From positions 673,501 through 737,500 of the forward strand of contig NZ_CANLNE010000002.1 of NCBI RefSeq assembly GCF_947492555.1: 64,000 bases of DNA, given 5' to 3'. This document shows positions 35,911 through 44,341 of the stretch, piece by piece. Each line of letters starts with the position of its first letter. The first letter of the stretch is position 1. Below the pieces are notes generated by a model that ran no database searches, had not been told where the DNA came from, and worked only from the letters and a program-made list of their open reading frames with translations. The position numbers and the translations under genes are program-made. This stretch comes from an uncultured Roseobacter sp. (GTDB lineage: Bacteria; Pseudomonadota; Alphaproteobacteria; Rhodobacterales; Rhodobacteraceae).

Positions 35911-37017
35911 ATGACCAAACTATCATTCAACCGACGCCGCTTCCTCGGCACCGCCGCCATGACTGGTGCGGCGCTGGCCAGCCCGGTTTACCTGCGTCAC
36001 GCGAAAGCCGCTGGCGGAGAAGTAAATATCTGGACCTACAACGACTTTGTCCCCAAGGCCTTCAAAGAACAGTTCGAGGCCGATACCGGCATCAAGGTCA
36101 ACGTGCGGCTCGTCGATGATCAGGGCAAGCAGTTCAACCTGCTGGCCGCTGAAGCGCCGAACCCGACCGTGGACATCATGACCGTGGCTGGTCACCGCTT
36201 TTTGCAGTTCATAGACAGCGACCTTCTGGCGCCGCTGGACACCGGCCGCCTGAGCAACTGGGGCAACATCAACCCGACCTTCTCGGAAAGCGACTGGTCC
36301 ACGATCAACGGCAACAAATGGGGCGCTCCCATCCTGTCGGGTATGGAAGTTTTGTCCTACAACACTGACATTGTCAGCGCCGAAGAGGCCGAAAGCTGGG
36401 ATGTTCTGTTCTCGGAGAAATACAAGGGCCAGACCGCCTATATCATCCAGGACATGATGTCGATTGTCATGCTTAAGCTGGGCTACGATGGCAATATGGT
36501 CGCGTATATGGATGATCCGGAAAAGGCTGCCGCCATTGTTGAGGAGGCCAAGCAATTTCTGATCTCCAAGAAGCCTCTGGTGCGCAAGTACTATGACAGT
36601 GGCGCGGAAGTGCAGCAGATGTTCGTCAACCAGGACATCGCCCTGGGACATAGCTGGAACGGACCGGCGGCAGCGCTGATCAACGATGGGTTCCCGCTGG
36701 CAATGTCGATCCCGAAAGAAGGCTCATATGGCTTTGTCTATACCTATAACATTGCCAACAACGCGCCGAACGTCGACAACGCCTATCAGTTCCTTGATGC
36801 GATCCTTGCGTCACCCGAAATCGGTGCATCGATGACCAAGGCATCGGGCTTCATCTCGACCTACAAGGATGCGTCGAACTATCTGACCGACCTTGAAAAG
36901 GCATCGACGTCCTTCCCGGAAGAACAACTGGCAAATCTGCAGTTCTTCCGTGCCGAGGCGAATGAGATGAAGTACAGCCTTGTTGACCCGGCCGTGGAAG
37001 CGGTCAAAGCCGCCTGA
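35911..37017 (+). CDS. ABC transporter substrate-binding protein (polyamine/opine type), Tat signal
   Basis: A 368-residue periplasmic protein. It has an N-terminal twin-arginine signal (FNRRRFLGTAAMTGAAL, ending near HAKA). The mature part begins GGEVNIWTYNDFVPKAFKEQFEADTGIKVNV and has the overall layout of PotD/PotF-like family 1 binding proteins. Such proteins bind polyamines, opines, 2-aminoethylphosphonate or iron-chelates. It is 60 bp after the opine-dehydrogenase gene and followed by two permeases and an ATPase. Confidence 0.88.
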   Translation: MTKLSFNRRRFLGTAAMTGAALASPVYLRHAKAAGGEVNIWTYNDFVPKAFKEQFEADTGIKVNVRLVDDQGKQFNLLAAEAPNPTVDIMTVAGHRFLQFIDSDLLAPLDTGRLSNWGNINPTFSESDWSTINGNKWGAPILSGMEVLSYNTDIVSAEEAESWDVLFSEKYKGQTAYIIQDMMSIVMLKLGYDGNMVAYMDDPEKAAAIVEEAKQFLISKKPLVRKYYDSGAEVQQMFVNQDIALGHSWNGPAAALINDGFPLAMSIPKEGSYGFVYTYNIANNAPNVDNAYQFLDAILASPEIGASMTKASGFISTYKDASNYLTDLEKASTSFPEEQLANLQFFRAEANEMKYSLVDPAVEAVKAA

Positions 37018-37096
37018 TCACTGGCGGCATGTAAACCCGTCCTTGCCCGTCCACGAATGGGCGAGGACACGGCCCGGCTGACCCAGGAAGTTCTGC

Positions 37097-38083
37097 ATGA
37101 GCAATGATACTACGACGCGCACCAAAAGCGCTGGCGTCGCGCCGGAGAAGTCTGACCGCACCTTTTGGGGGTGGCTGTCCGTCTGGACGCCCTACACCGC
37201 GCTGATGAAGCTGGTCACGACATCGCCGCGGCGGCAGTTTGTCATCCTTGCCGCCTTTCCCATTCTATGGGTCCTGACCCAGCACCTTGGCCCCATGCTG
37301 CAGATGCTGCGGGTCAGCCTGATTGATGCCTACCCCGTGGCTCCGGGGGTCGAACAGCACTTCACGCTCGATAACTATGCGCGGTTCTTTGGCGAGCGCA
37401 TCTTCTGGCAGCCATTTTTCCGGACGCTGATCTTTGCCGGAACGCTTACCTTCTGTACCCTGATCCTGACATTCCCGGTGGCCTATTTCCTGGCCCGCCA
37501 TGTCAGCCGCAAGAACCAGTTGCTGATGCTTTTGTTGCTGCTGATCCCGTTCTGGGTCGGCGAGATTGTCCGCACCTATGCCATCATGATCCTTCTCGGG
37601 AACACCGGCGCCGTGAACCTCGTGCTGAAATGGTTCGGCCTGATCGACCGGCCGATCCCCTTCATGTATACAAGCTTTTCAATGGGGATAGGCATCGTCT
37701 ACCTGACCGCGCTCTATATGCTGCTGCCGCTCTATTCCGCACTCGAGAAACTACCCAAAAGCTATGGCGAGGCCGCCGCTGACCTCGGCGCAGGGGCATG
37801 GACACGGTTCCGCCGCGTGACCCTGCCGCTGACGCTTGAGGGGATTTCCTCGGGCTGCACGCTGGTCTTCCTGATCTCCACCGGGTTTTACGCCACGCCG
37901 GTTTTGCTGGGCGGACCTTCCACCACGGTATTTTCTGAAACCATCGCCGGGTTCTTTCACGTGGCGGGGGATGAGTGGCCCACAGGCGCGGCCTTTGCCA
38001 CGATCATGTTTGTCACCGCGATGCTGCTGACGGGCGTATTCCAGAAACTGATGTACGCCCTGCGCAAAGGGGACACGAAATGA
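37097..38083 (+). CDS. ABC transporter permease (PotB type)
   Basis: A 328-residue permease with six main helices after a ~55-residue cytoplasmic leader. The ATPase-docking EAA loop is LPKSYGEAAADLGAGAWTRFRRVTLPL. Large periplasmic loops are as in PotB-like subunits. It overlaps the next permease by 4 bp, giving a heterodimeric channel. Confidence 0.9.
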   Translation: MSNDTTTRTKSAGVAPEKSDRTFWGWLSVWTPYTALMKLVTTSPRRQFVILAAFPILWVLTQHLGPMLQMLRVSLIDAYPVAPGVEQHFTLDNYARFFGERIFWQPFFRTLIFAGTLTFCTLILTFPVAYFLARHVSRKNQLLMLLLLLIPFWVGEIVRTYAIMILLGNTGAVNLVLKWFGLIDRPIPFMYTSFSMGIGIVYLTALYMLLPLYSALEKLPKSYGEAAADLGAGAWTRFRRVTLPLTLEGISSGCTLVFLISTGFYATPVLLGGPSTTVFSETIAGFFHVAGDEWPTGAAFATIMFVTAMLLTGVFQKLMYALRKGDTK

Positions 38084-38871
38084 CCCGCGGCAATCGCATC
38101 CTTCTGTCCTGCATCTATTGGGCCTTTGTGCTTTACGTCTTCGTGCCGCTGATGCTGATGATCCTGATGGGCTTCAAGGATAGCAAATTCATCGGATTCC
38201 CGATCAAATCCTGGACGTTGGATTGGTACCTGGGCGTTTTCGCCGACGCCGAAGTCGTATCGACGCTGACCTATTCCGTCGTCATCGCGGTGCTCTCGAC
38301 CCTGATCTCGGTGGTGGTCGGCACATGGATTGCGGTGCTGCTTGAAGGGCGCAAGTTCCTTGGACGGGCGGCCATCTTCGGGCTGACCATTCTGCCCGCA
38401 CTGGTGCCCGGCATCATCTCGGCCATCGCGTTTCGCATCTATGCCCGCCTCTTGGGGATAGAGCCGGGCATGGGCGCCATCATCTGGGCGCATGCGGTGC
38501 ACAACGTCCCCTTTGTCGCCCTTGTCGTCATGGCCCGGCTATCGACCCTTCCCAAAAGCCAGATCGAAGCGGCACGGGACTTGGGTGCTGACCCCATCAT
38601 CGCCTTTCTCAGGATCACATTCCCCTACCTGATCCCTGCCATTCTGGGCGCCAGCATCTTCTGCCTGCTGCTCAGCTTTGACGACTTTGTCCGCTCGTTC
38701 TTCCTGGGCGGGTACGAGCCAACGCTGCCTGTCCTGATCTTCGCAAAGCTGCGATCGGGCATGTCCCCCGAAATCAATGCAATTGCGACCGTCGCACTGG
38801 TGCTGACGGCCGCCATCGGCATCTGGGCCGAACGTTTTACGCGCCGCACGAATAAGGACACAAACCCATGA
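38080..38871 (+). CDS. ABC transporter permease (PotC type)
   Basis: About 263 residues from the ATG at 38080; six helices with the EAA loop LPKSQIEAARDLGADPIIAFLRITFPYLIPA. The FKDSKFIGFPIKSWTLDWYLG segment after helix 1 is typical of PotC-like subunits. It overlaps both neighbours by ATGA. Confidence 0.9.
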   Translation: MTRGNRILLSCIYWAFVLYVFVPLMLMILMGFKDSKFIGFPIKSWTLDWYLGVFADAEVVSTLTYSVVIAVLSTLISVVVGTWIAVLLEGRKFLGRAAIFGLTILPALVPGIISAIAFRIYARLLGIEPGMGAIIWAHAVHNVPFVALVVMARLSTLPKSQIEAARDLGADPIIAFLRITFPYLIPAILGASIFCLLLSFDDFVRSFFLGGYEPTLPVLIFAKLRSGMSPEINAIATVALVLTAAIGIWAERFTRRTNKDTNP

Positions 38872-39953
38872 CCGCCCCAGCCTCGCTTGTTCTTCTTGAA
38901 GGCGTTTCCAAACACTTCGGTAATACGGTAGCCCTTGACGATCTGACACTGGACATTGCGCGCGGTGAGTTCGTGACCTTCCTTGGGCCGTCGGGGTGCG
39001 GCAAGTCCACCACGCTGCGCATTCTGGGGGGGTTTGAACGCCCGACCTCGGGCCGTGTTGTTCTGGATGGTGAAGACGTGACCCTTCAACCGCCTGAGAA
39101 ACGTCATGTGAACATGGTGTTTCAGGACTATGCGCTGTTTCCGCATATGACCGTCCGCCAGAACATTTCCTTCGGTCTGGAATTGAAAGGCATGGACAAG
39201 ACTGCGATCCGAAAACGCTCCGACGAGATCATGGCCTTTCTCGAACTTGAAACCTATGTCGACCGCTACCCCGGGCAATTGTCAGGCGGTCAGCGGCAGC
39301 GCGTCGCTCTTGCGCGCGCTCTGGCACCGGATCCCGCGCTCTTGCTGCTGGATGAACCTTTAGGGGCGCTGGATGCCAAGCTGCGCGGGCAGGTCCAGTT
39401 GGAGCTGAAATCCATCCAGCGCCGCACCCACAAGACCTTCTTCTTCGTGACCCATGATCAGGAGGAGGCGCTGACCATGTCCGACCGGATCGTCGTGATG
39501 AACAAGGGCCGTGTCGAACAGGACGGCACGCCGGAAGAGTTGTATTTTCACCCGGCCTCGCGCTTCGTGGCGGAGTTTGTTGGTGACACCAATCTTTTGT
39601 CCGGCACATTGCGAGGCCAGGACGGTGACAAGATCGTGATAGATTGGTTTGGTCAGAACCTGACGGGCCTCGCGCCGGGTTTCACGTCGGCGGTGGGGGG
39701 TAACATCACGGCGTCGGTTAGACTGGAAAAACTCGGTCTGTCTGCCGAGCGCCCCTCCGCCGAAAATGCTGTGCAGGGCAAGGTCGTGGCCAAGACTTTT
39801 CTGGGAAGCCGCATGGCCGTGGATTTGGCGGTTGATCAGACCGAGGGCGCAATTCTGCGTGCCTTTGTGGATGCCGAGACCGGAAGCGCTTTCGGAGCGG
39901 ACCCTATCTGGATCGGTTGGGACAGTAAGGACATGGCCGTTCTCAGAGACTGA
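38868..39953 (+). CDS. ABC transporter ATP-binding protein (PotA type)
   Basis: A 361-residue ATPase. Walker A is GPSGCGKST, the signature LSGGQRQRVALARALAPDP, Walker B LLLLDEPLGALDAKL, the switch FVTHDQEEAL. A C-terminal TOBE-type regulatory domain begins near residue 240. It energises the importer and is the last gene of the ten-gene operon; no terminator hairpin is obvious after it. Confidence 0.93.
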   Translation: MTAPASLVLLEGVSKHFGNTVALDDLTLDIARGEFVTFLGPSGCGKSTTLRILGGFERPTSGRVVLDGEDVTLQPPEKRHVNMVFQDYALFPHMTVRQNISFGLELKGMDKTAIRKRSDEIMAFLELETYVDRYPGQLSGGQRQRVALARALAPDPALLLLDEPLGALDAKLRGQVQLELKSIQRRTHKTFFFVTHDQEEALTMSDRIVVMNKGRVEQDGTPEELYFHPASRFVAEFVGDTNLLSGTLRGQDGDKIVIDWFGQNLTGLAPGFTSAVGGNITASVRLEKLGLSAERPSAENAVQGKVVAKTFLGSRMAVDLAVDQTEGAILRAFVDAETGSAFGADPIWIGWDSKDMAVLRD

Positions 39954-40273
39954 AGCGTCAAATCGGTCCGGTCGCTTCTACAACCTTACGGACCTCTGTC
40001 TGAGTCCCTGATGCCACGCTTAACCATGCCGGTATTATCTGCTGTATCTTGCGCAAACTGTTTTGGCTGACCTCGACGCCAATTTCCGGGACAACTTGCC
40101 CCACTGATACGCGTTTCCCAAAGCGCTTTGCGCTTGGCAGTATGCGTCGGCGTAAGTCCCGAACGCATCAGGTTTTCATCAATCCCCAAAGTTGGCGGTA
40201 AATGTCCACCGATCAGCATACTGCCTTGTGGCAAGCAATGGGAGGCATCACCTTCAAGGACAAAACAGCGGGG
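39954..40273. other. Intergenic stretch with no assignable gene
   Basis: 320 bp between the ABC operon and the convergent effector-like gene. An 82-codon minus-strand frame (39986-40234) starts at TTG and encodes GGHLPPTLGIDENL..., which I cannot match to any family; it may be a gene remnant. Nothing else is supportable. Confidence 0.3.
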
Positions 40274-41584
40274 CTATTCGTCCTTTCTGACTTTGGCGTC
40301 GGGCAAACTCGCAATTATGTTCCCGACTGGCCGTTCTTTCTCTTCGCCCAACCGTTGTCCCTTGGCAATTGCCCGCATTTCCTCAGGGCTTTCACCTGTC
40401 ACGCCCATGTAAACCGACCCGCCACCATCAAGGTTAAGAGTGGACCCGCTCGCTGGATTGCCCCCCTCTTGTCGAATTCCGGCGCCAGCCATGGTAATCT
40501 GCTGCCACTGATCCATGGTGACGCCCTCGTTGGGTCGCATCGCGGTAGGCGTAACCGTGTGCATTATGGCATCATCGCCCTTGACCGAGATGGCTGCGCG
40601 CGCATTTCGATCTTCCGCGTGGGTCATTACACCAACTTGCTTGTTGCGGGGGTTTTCTTCTTGTTCCCCGACGGGACCCAATCTGTATTTGAATCTGTCA
40701 TCGTTCTTAGGGTCCGGAATATCGGTTGCTGTTCCATCCAATGCGAGGAGGGGGCCGCTGCTCAAACCCACCTCTGCGCCAACATTCAATTGACCATAGT
40801 AGTCTTGGTATTCCGATGGGATCGGCAGGTGATCTGATCGAGTACTGGTTGGTCCAACTGGCCTGCCAACTCCTTCTTGTCCGACTTCCTTCAGCTCATC
40901 GTGCTTATAGTACGCACCAACGGGGTCAGGAATTGAACTACTTTGAGCTGTCTTTGGGTCCCATCCTTCTTCGCTGCGCATGTTCGACTGATGGGCAAAG
41001 AACCCGCCATTTATGACGGCGGTGCCCTCTGGCAGATCGGCAGAAAGCGATGCAACAGGTTGAGGTTTCTCCTTTTCTCCAGTCCCAACGACGCCGCCCA
41101 TCTTTGCTCCGCCTAGCACCCGCATCTGATTGTAGACCGATGATTGATCGAGGTTGTCTTGAATGGTGCGCAGAGGCGATCCCTGGCCAGCGACGGATGC
41201 GGTGCCTTCTGCGGGTTTTTTAATGCGGGTCCCTACTATACCTTTACCTTCGCTTTGCACGCGAATTTGCTTTTGCACATTGCGGCGCCTTATAAGCGCC
41301 TGCATTTTGGTGATATTTTCAATGTCCTTGTCAGTGTATCGTTGCACAACTCGTGCCGGCGCTTGTGACTTGGGCTGCACATGGTTGTCGGCGGCTTCCT
41401 GAACATTTTGCAGGTCCTCTACGTTTAGGCTGGCATCGGCCATCTGCTGCAAGAGCTGCAATTTCGTAGTGCTTGCCGAAGGCTGAGCAGGAGAGGCAGT
41501 TGCACTACCTTTTCCGACCTTTCTTGTCGTACCGTGAGACGTAATGACGTTCTTCTTGTGCTGGCGCTCGGTCAGTTTGATCAT
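40274..41584 (-). CDS. eCIS-cargo-like protein with phosphodiester glycosidase (NAGPA) domain
   Basis: 436 residues from the ATG at 41584 (GGGGG upstream); a TTG at 41614 is possible. The N-terminal ~85 residues are polar and low-complexity, with a Gln/Ala/Asp-rich repeat (KLQLLQQMADAS at 41-52, LQNVQEAADNHV at 58-69) followed by VVQRY (79-83). This is the style of leaders on proteins linked to extracellular contractile injection systems. The C-terminal part matches phosphodiester glycosidase/NAGPA domains: AVINGGFF (189-196), PLLALDG (278-284), AEDRNARAAI, and STLNLDGGGSVYM (381-393). The family hydrolyses sugar-phosphodiesters. No signal peptide is present, so secretion would need a dedicated machine. 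Base composition is visibly AT-richer than the flanks. No immunity or sheath genes are adjacent. Confidence 0.6.
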   Translation of the reverse strand: MIKLTERQHKKNVITSHGTTRKVGKGSATASPAQPSASTTKLQLLQQMADASLNVEDLQNVQEAADNHVQPKSQAPARVVQRYTDKDIENITKMQALIRRRNVQKQIRVQSEGKGIVGTRIKKPAEGTASVAGQGSPLRTIQDNLDQSSVYNQMRVLGGAKMGGVVGTGEKEKPQPVASLSADLPEGTAVINGGFFAHQSNMRSEEGWDPKTAQSSSIPDPVGAYYKHDELKEVGQEGVGRPVGPTSTRSDHLPIPSEYQDYYGQLNVGAEVGLSSGPLLALDGTATDIPDPKNDDRFKYRLGPVGEQEENPRNKQVGVMTHAEDRNARAAISVKGDDAIMHTVTPTAMRPNEGVTMDQWQQITMAGAGIRQEGGNPASGSTLNLDGGGSVYMGVTGESPEEMRAIAKGQRLGEEKERPVGNIIASLPDAKVRKDE

Positions 41585-42102
41585 ATAAAGCAACCCCCGA
41601 CTGACAAGCGCCAATTCATTCAGCGAAAACCTCAGTCAATACGCGAAGCCACGTGCACTGGAACGTGGTCGACAATTCCGGTCCCGTATTCCAATTGGCT
41701 TGCCGCAAAGTATGGCACGAATTGACTGTCAGCGATACCCAAACGAATTGAATGCAGCCAAACCCGCCGGACGATGGGCTGGACCTGTCTGCAACTCAAA
41801 GCCAACTGCTACTGATTAGTGATCAGCTCCATTGATTTGCAAAAAGGGGATTATACTGCAGGCAAGGTTCCATTTGCCTTTAATGGCACCAGTATACCAT
41901 TCGGGTGACCTTGAGTGGTTTAAGCAGTCGATCTTCAGGAACGCCGAAGTTATTGCAGAGATAAAGCCCCCGACAGCGCGGCCACCGGGCTGACCCAAGT
42001 CGCCATAACCATTGACCGAGCTGAAGCGCAGCAAGGCACCCAACTCTCCGCGATGGCAGACGCTCCGAGCCTTGCGTCTGAAAACCGTATGGCCACACGT
42101 GA
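41585..42102. other. AT-richer intergenic stretch, no supported gene
   Basis: 518 bp between the effector-like gene and the HxlR-type gene. A TTG-initiated 75-codon minus-strand frame (41816-42043) and other short frames overlap here, but none has a recognisable domain. It could hold the promoter of the effector-like gene and decayed sequence. Confidence 0.3.
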
Positions 42103-42651
42103 TTAGCCTTGGCCAACAGTGATTTCAGGTAAAATGACCTTGCTGACCTTTTCGCCTGTGTTGATCGCTGTGTAGATGGATCTCGGTGGGCGGGCCGCTT
42201 CGTTGACACAGCGCTGTACCCACTCTCTGTCTTCCATTGATCTCAAAGATAGAGACAACGCACGGTCGGTTATTGTCGGCAGATTTCTCTTTATGTCATT
42301 GAAGTGTCTTGGCTCATGAAGCGATGTCAGAATTGGCAAGGTCCATGTACGCCGGAGCAGATCCTGATCTGCGGCCCCGGAAACATGTTGAATTCTGCGT
42401 GCGATTTTAGCGGCTGATTTTCCAAGATGCGTAAGCCGGAATTCCGGACGTATCGGATGGCCATAACCCGGATTTCTTTCAACAAGACCCATCTTGATAA
42501 GATGATCAATGCTTTGTGAAAAGGCCGTCCTGCTTGCGCCAGTTGCGGCCAGAAGCGTCGCCTGCCGCCCAGCGGTGCCGGCTTGTAGACTTGATAGAAT
42601 GGGAAGGGCCCATGCCCTTGAAGTCAAGTTGACAAAAACCTGAATGTCCAT
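42103..42651 (-). CDS. Tandem HxlR-type winged-helix regulator
   Basis: A 182-residue protein with two consecutive HxlR-like winged helices. The first (~7-80) contains WALPILSSLQAG, TGASRTAFSQSIDHLIKMGLVER and RPEFRLT; the second (~95-175) has RRTWTLPILTSLHEPRHFNDIKRNL, TDRALSLSLRSMEDREWVQRC and PPRSIYTA. Normal HxlR proteins carry one such domain (~110 aa) and dimerise; here one chain may mimic the dimer. The N-terminal MDIQVF start has no ribosome-binding site and lies just after -10-like TATACT boxes, so a leaderless message is possible. Divergent, 38 bp, from a VOC-family gene. Confidence 0.7.
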   Translation of the reverse strand: MDIQVFVNLTSRAWALPILSSLQAGTAGRQATLLAATGASRTAFSQSIDHLIKMGLVERNPGYGHPIRPEFRLTHLGKSAAKIARRIQHVSGAADQDLLRRTWTLPILTSLHEPRHFNDIKRNLPTITDRALSLSLRSMEDREWVQRCVNEAARPPRSIYTAINTGEKVSKVILPEITVGQG

Positions 42652-42689
42652 AAAGTATAGTTAGTATATTTTCGTAAAAAGGAAAAGCC
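42652..42689. promoter_or_regulatory. Divergent control region hxlR-like / VOC
   Basis: 38 bp containing a direct repeat of AGTATA (42654-42659 and 42663-42668, 9-bp period); reading to the left the same bases give TATACT boxes immediately before the regulator start. AAGGAAAA precedes the VOC start. Likely operator/promoter for both genes. Confidence 0.4.
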
Positions 42690-43067
42690 ATGTCGCTTGT
42701 TTCGTTGGAAGACACCATCACCATTGCTTTGTCGGTCACGGATCGGCACGCAAGCGCCAAATGGTACAATGACATGCTGGGATTTGAGATACTCTATCAC
42801 GCGGATGAAGTAGGTTGGTCGGAACTGCAGACCAAGACCAGCGGTGTAACAATCGGCCTCGGCGAGCAAACCGAACCCGCACCGGGTAATTGCGTTCCTG
42901 TTTTTGGGACTACCGATCTGGATCGCGCCCGGCGTGCACTTGAACAGGCAATGGTAAGGTTTGACGGCGAAACCGATACAGTTGAAGGGATGGTCAAGAC
43001 AGCAACTTTCTACGACCCGGACGGGAATGCGCTCATGCTCGCCGAAGATTTGACAAAAAGCGCATGA
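42690..43067 (+). CDS. VOC/glyoxalase-fold protein
   Basis: A 125-residue single-unit vicinal-oxygen-chelate protein: TITIALSVTDRHASAKWYNDMLGFEILYHAD at the start, VTIGLGEQTEPAPGNCVPVFGTTDLDRARRALE in the middle, and KTATFYDPDGNALMLAED at the end, where the terminal acid is the usual metal ligand. Members include glyoxalase I, dioxygenases and antibiotic-binding proteins; which applies is unknown. Divergent from the tandem-HxlR gene, its probable regulator. The next 236 bp (43068-43303) show no gene. Confidence 0.75.
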   Translation: MSLVSLEDTITIALSVTDRHASAKWYNDMLGFEILYHADEVGWSELQTKTSGVTIGLGEQTEPAPGNCVPVFGTTDLDRARRALEQAMVRFDGETDTVEGMVKTATFYDPDGNALMLAEDLTKSA

Positions 43068-43303
43068 TGGCAGGCATCACCCCATCGAGAGGCTTTATCG
43101 TGATGTTTGTCCCGACCATTCTTTACACAGTCACCGTGTCGTGACCATTCAACAGCCACGCAGCCCTGATTGGTGAGGTGGCAAAGCGGATACCATGACG
43201 ATTGTTAAAGGGGTTTTTTCCTGTACCCCATGCCCTTCATAGTCTGCCGTATTCTACTTTGCGGATGATTTCCAAAACACTGTATTCGATTTGCCCGCCA
43301 TAT

Positions 43304-44335
43304 CTAAGAACCAGCGCGCAATCGACTCGGTGACGTCCCGAATTTCAGACGAAATAGCTTGGAAAAATTCTGAGCGGAGTTGAATCCAGAGGCAATTGCG
43401 ACATCCATGACCGAAAGGTCGGTTTCGATCAAAAGTCTGCGTCCCTTGGCGAGCCGGGCATTCGAAATGTACTGCCTGGGCGTTCGATTGAGATATTTCG
43501 CGAACAACCGTTCCATCTGGCGGCGCGAGATTGAGAATTGCTCAGCTAGGTCATCCAGCGCCAGGTCGGCCTCAAGATTGGTATCGATGTATCCGATGAT
43601 TTCTATGAGACGCTTGTTCCGGCTGTTCAAAGTAACGGCGCGGGATGCTGCCTGACTGGTATCAGGGCCTCTAACGTCACTTATGTTCATCATTTCACGC
43701 GCGATTGTTGCAAATTCAGAGCCAAAATCTTGCTGTAACACCGTGAGAAACAAGTCTGCACTTGTTGCGCCCCCTGCGGATGTACTGACACGCCCGTCAA
43801 CAACGTAAGCCTTGTCTGTGGGGGTTAGCGTCGGGAATAGCTCACGGAACCCATCGATGTTTTCCCAATGCAGTGTAAATTCTGCGGACGACAATATACC
43901 CGCTTTTGCAAGTGCGAACGCCCCGGTACACAACCCGCCCATCTGAGCGCCGAAGGCCCATTGCCGCGCCGCCCACTTCCAGACAGCTTTCGAGATGCTC
44001 TTGTTCGGCTCTACCCCGGCGCAAATGAAGATCCGGCTGCCCCCAATGTCGGAGGCAAGACGACCGTGACAGCCAATGGACAGCCCGTTCGAACTGGCAA
44101 CGGGTTCTCCGGTTTCGGACAGCACAGTCCATCGGTAGAGGCCGCGTCCGGCCAATTGGTTTGCGACGCGCAGAACCTCCACGGCGGATGTGAAGGCCAA
44201 CATTGAGAATGCCGGAACCAGAACGAACACGTAGTCTATGGGATCAACATCTTGAGCTACCGGATGAGAATGCGCTCCTTTCGGTACCTTGATCGGTGCT
44301 TTTGCGATCCCGTTGCACGTCGTTTTACCTGACAT
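43304..44335 (-). CDS. GlxA-type AraC regulator with amidase-like domain
   Basis: A 343-residue regulator. The N-terminal DJ-1/PfpI-like (class I glutamine amidotransferase fold) domain spans ~33-210, with MGGLCTGAFALAKAG carrying the nucleophile-elbow cysteine position. The C-terminal AraC domain has two helix-turn-helix units (LALDDLAEQFSISRRQMERLFAKYL and SVMDVAIASGFNSAQNFSKLFRLKFG). In Pseudomonas and others this family controls choline/carnitine/betaine and arginine breakdown. It starts 6 bp after the CGNR gene, so both are cotranscribed. Confidence 0.88.
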   Translation of the reverse strand: MSGKTTCNGIAKAPIKVPKGAHSHPVAQDVDPIDYVFVLVPAFSMLAFTSAVEVLRVANQLAGRGLYRWTVLSETGEPVASSNGLSIGCHGRLASDIGGSRIFICAGVEPNKSISKAVWKWAARQWAFGAQMGGLCTGAFALAKAGILSSAEFTLHWENIDGFRELFPTLTPTDKAYVVDGRVSTSAGGATSADLFLTVLQQDFGSEFATIAREMMNISDVRGPDTSQAASRAVTLNSRNKRLIEIIGYIDTNLEADLALDDLAEQFSISRRQMERLFAKYLNRTPRQYISNARLAKGRRLLIETDLSVMDVAIASGFNSAQNFSKLFRLKFGTSPSRLRAGS

Positions 44336-44341
44336 GAGATA

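Noticed and set aside
39986-40234. Transposase remnant downstream of the ABC operon
   Set aside because: The 82-codon frame has no motif I can tie to an insertion sequence, and no terminal inverted repeats were seen.
40274-42102. A full eCIS or toxin-immunity locus around the effector-like gene
   Set aside because: No sheath, baseplate, ATPase or immunity-like gene is present within the window; only the cargo-like protein is seen.
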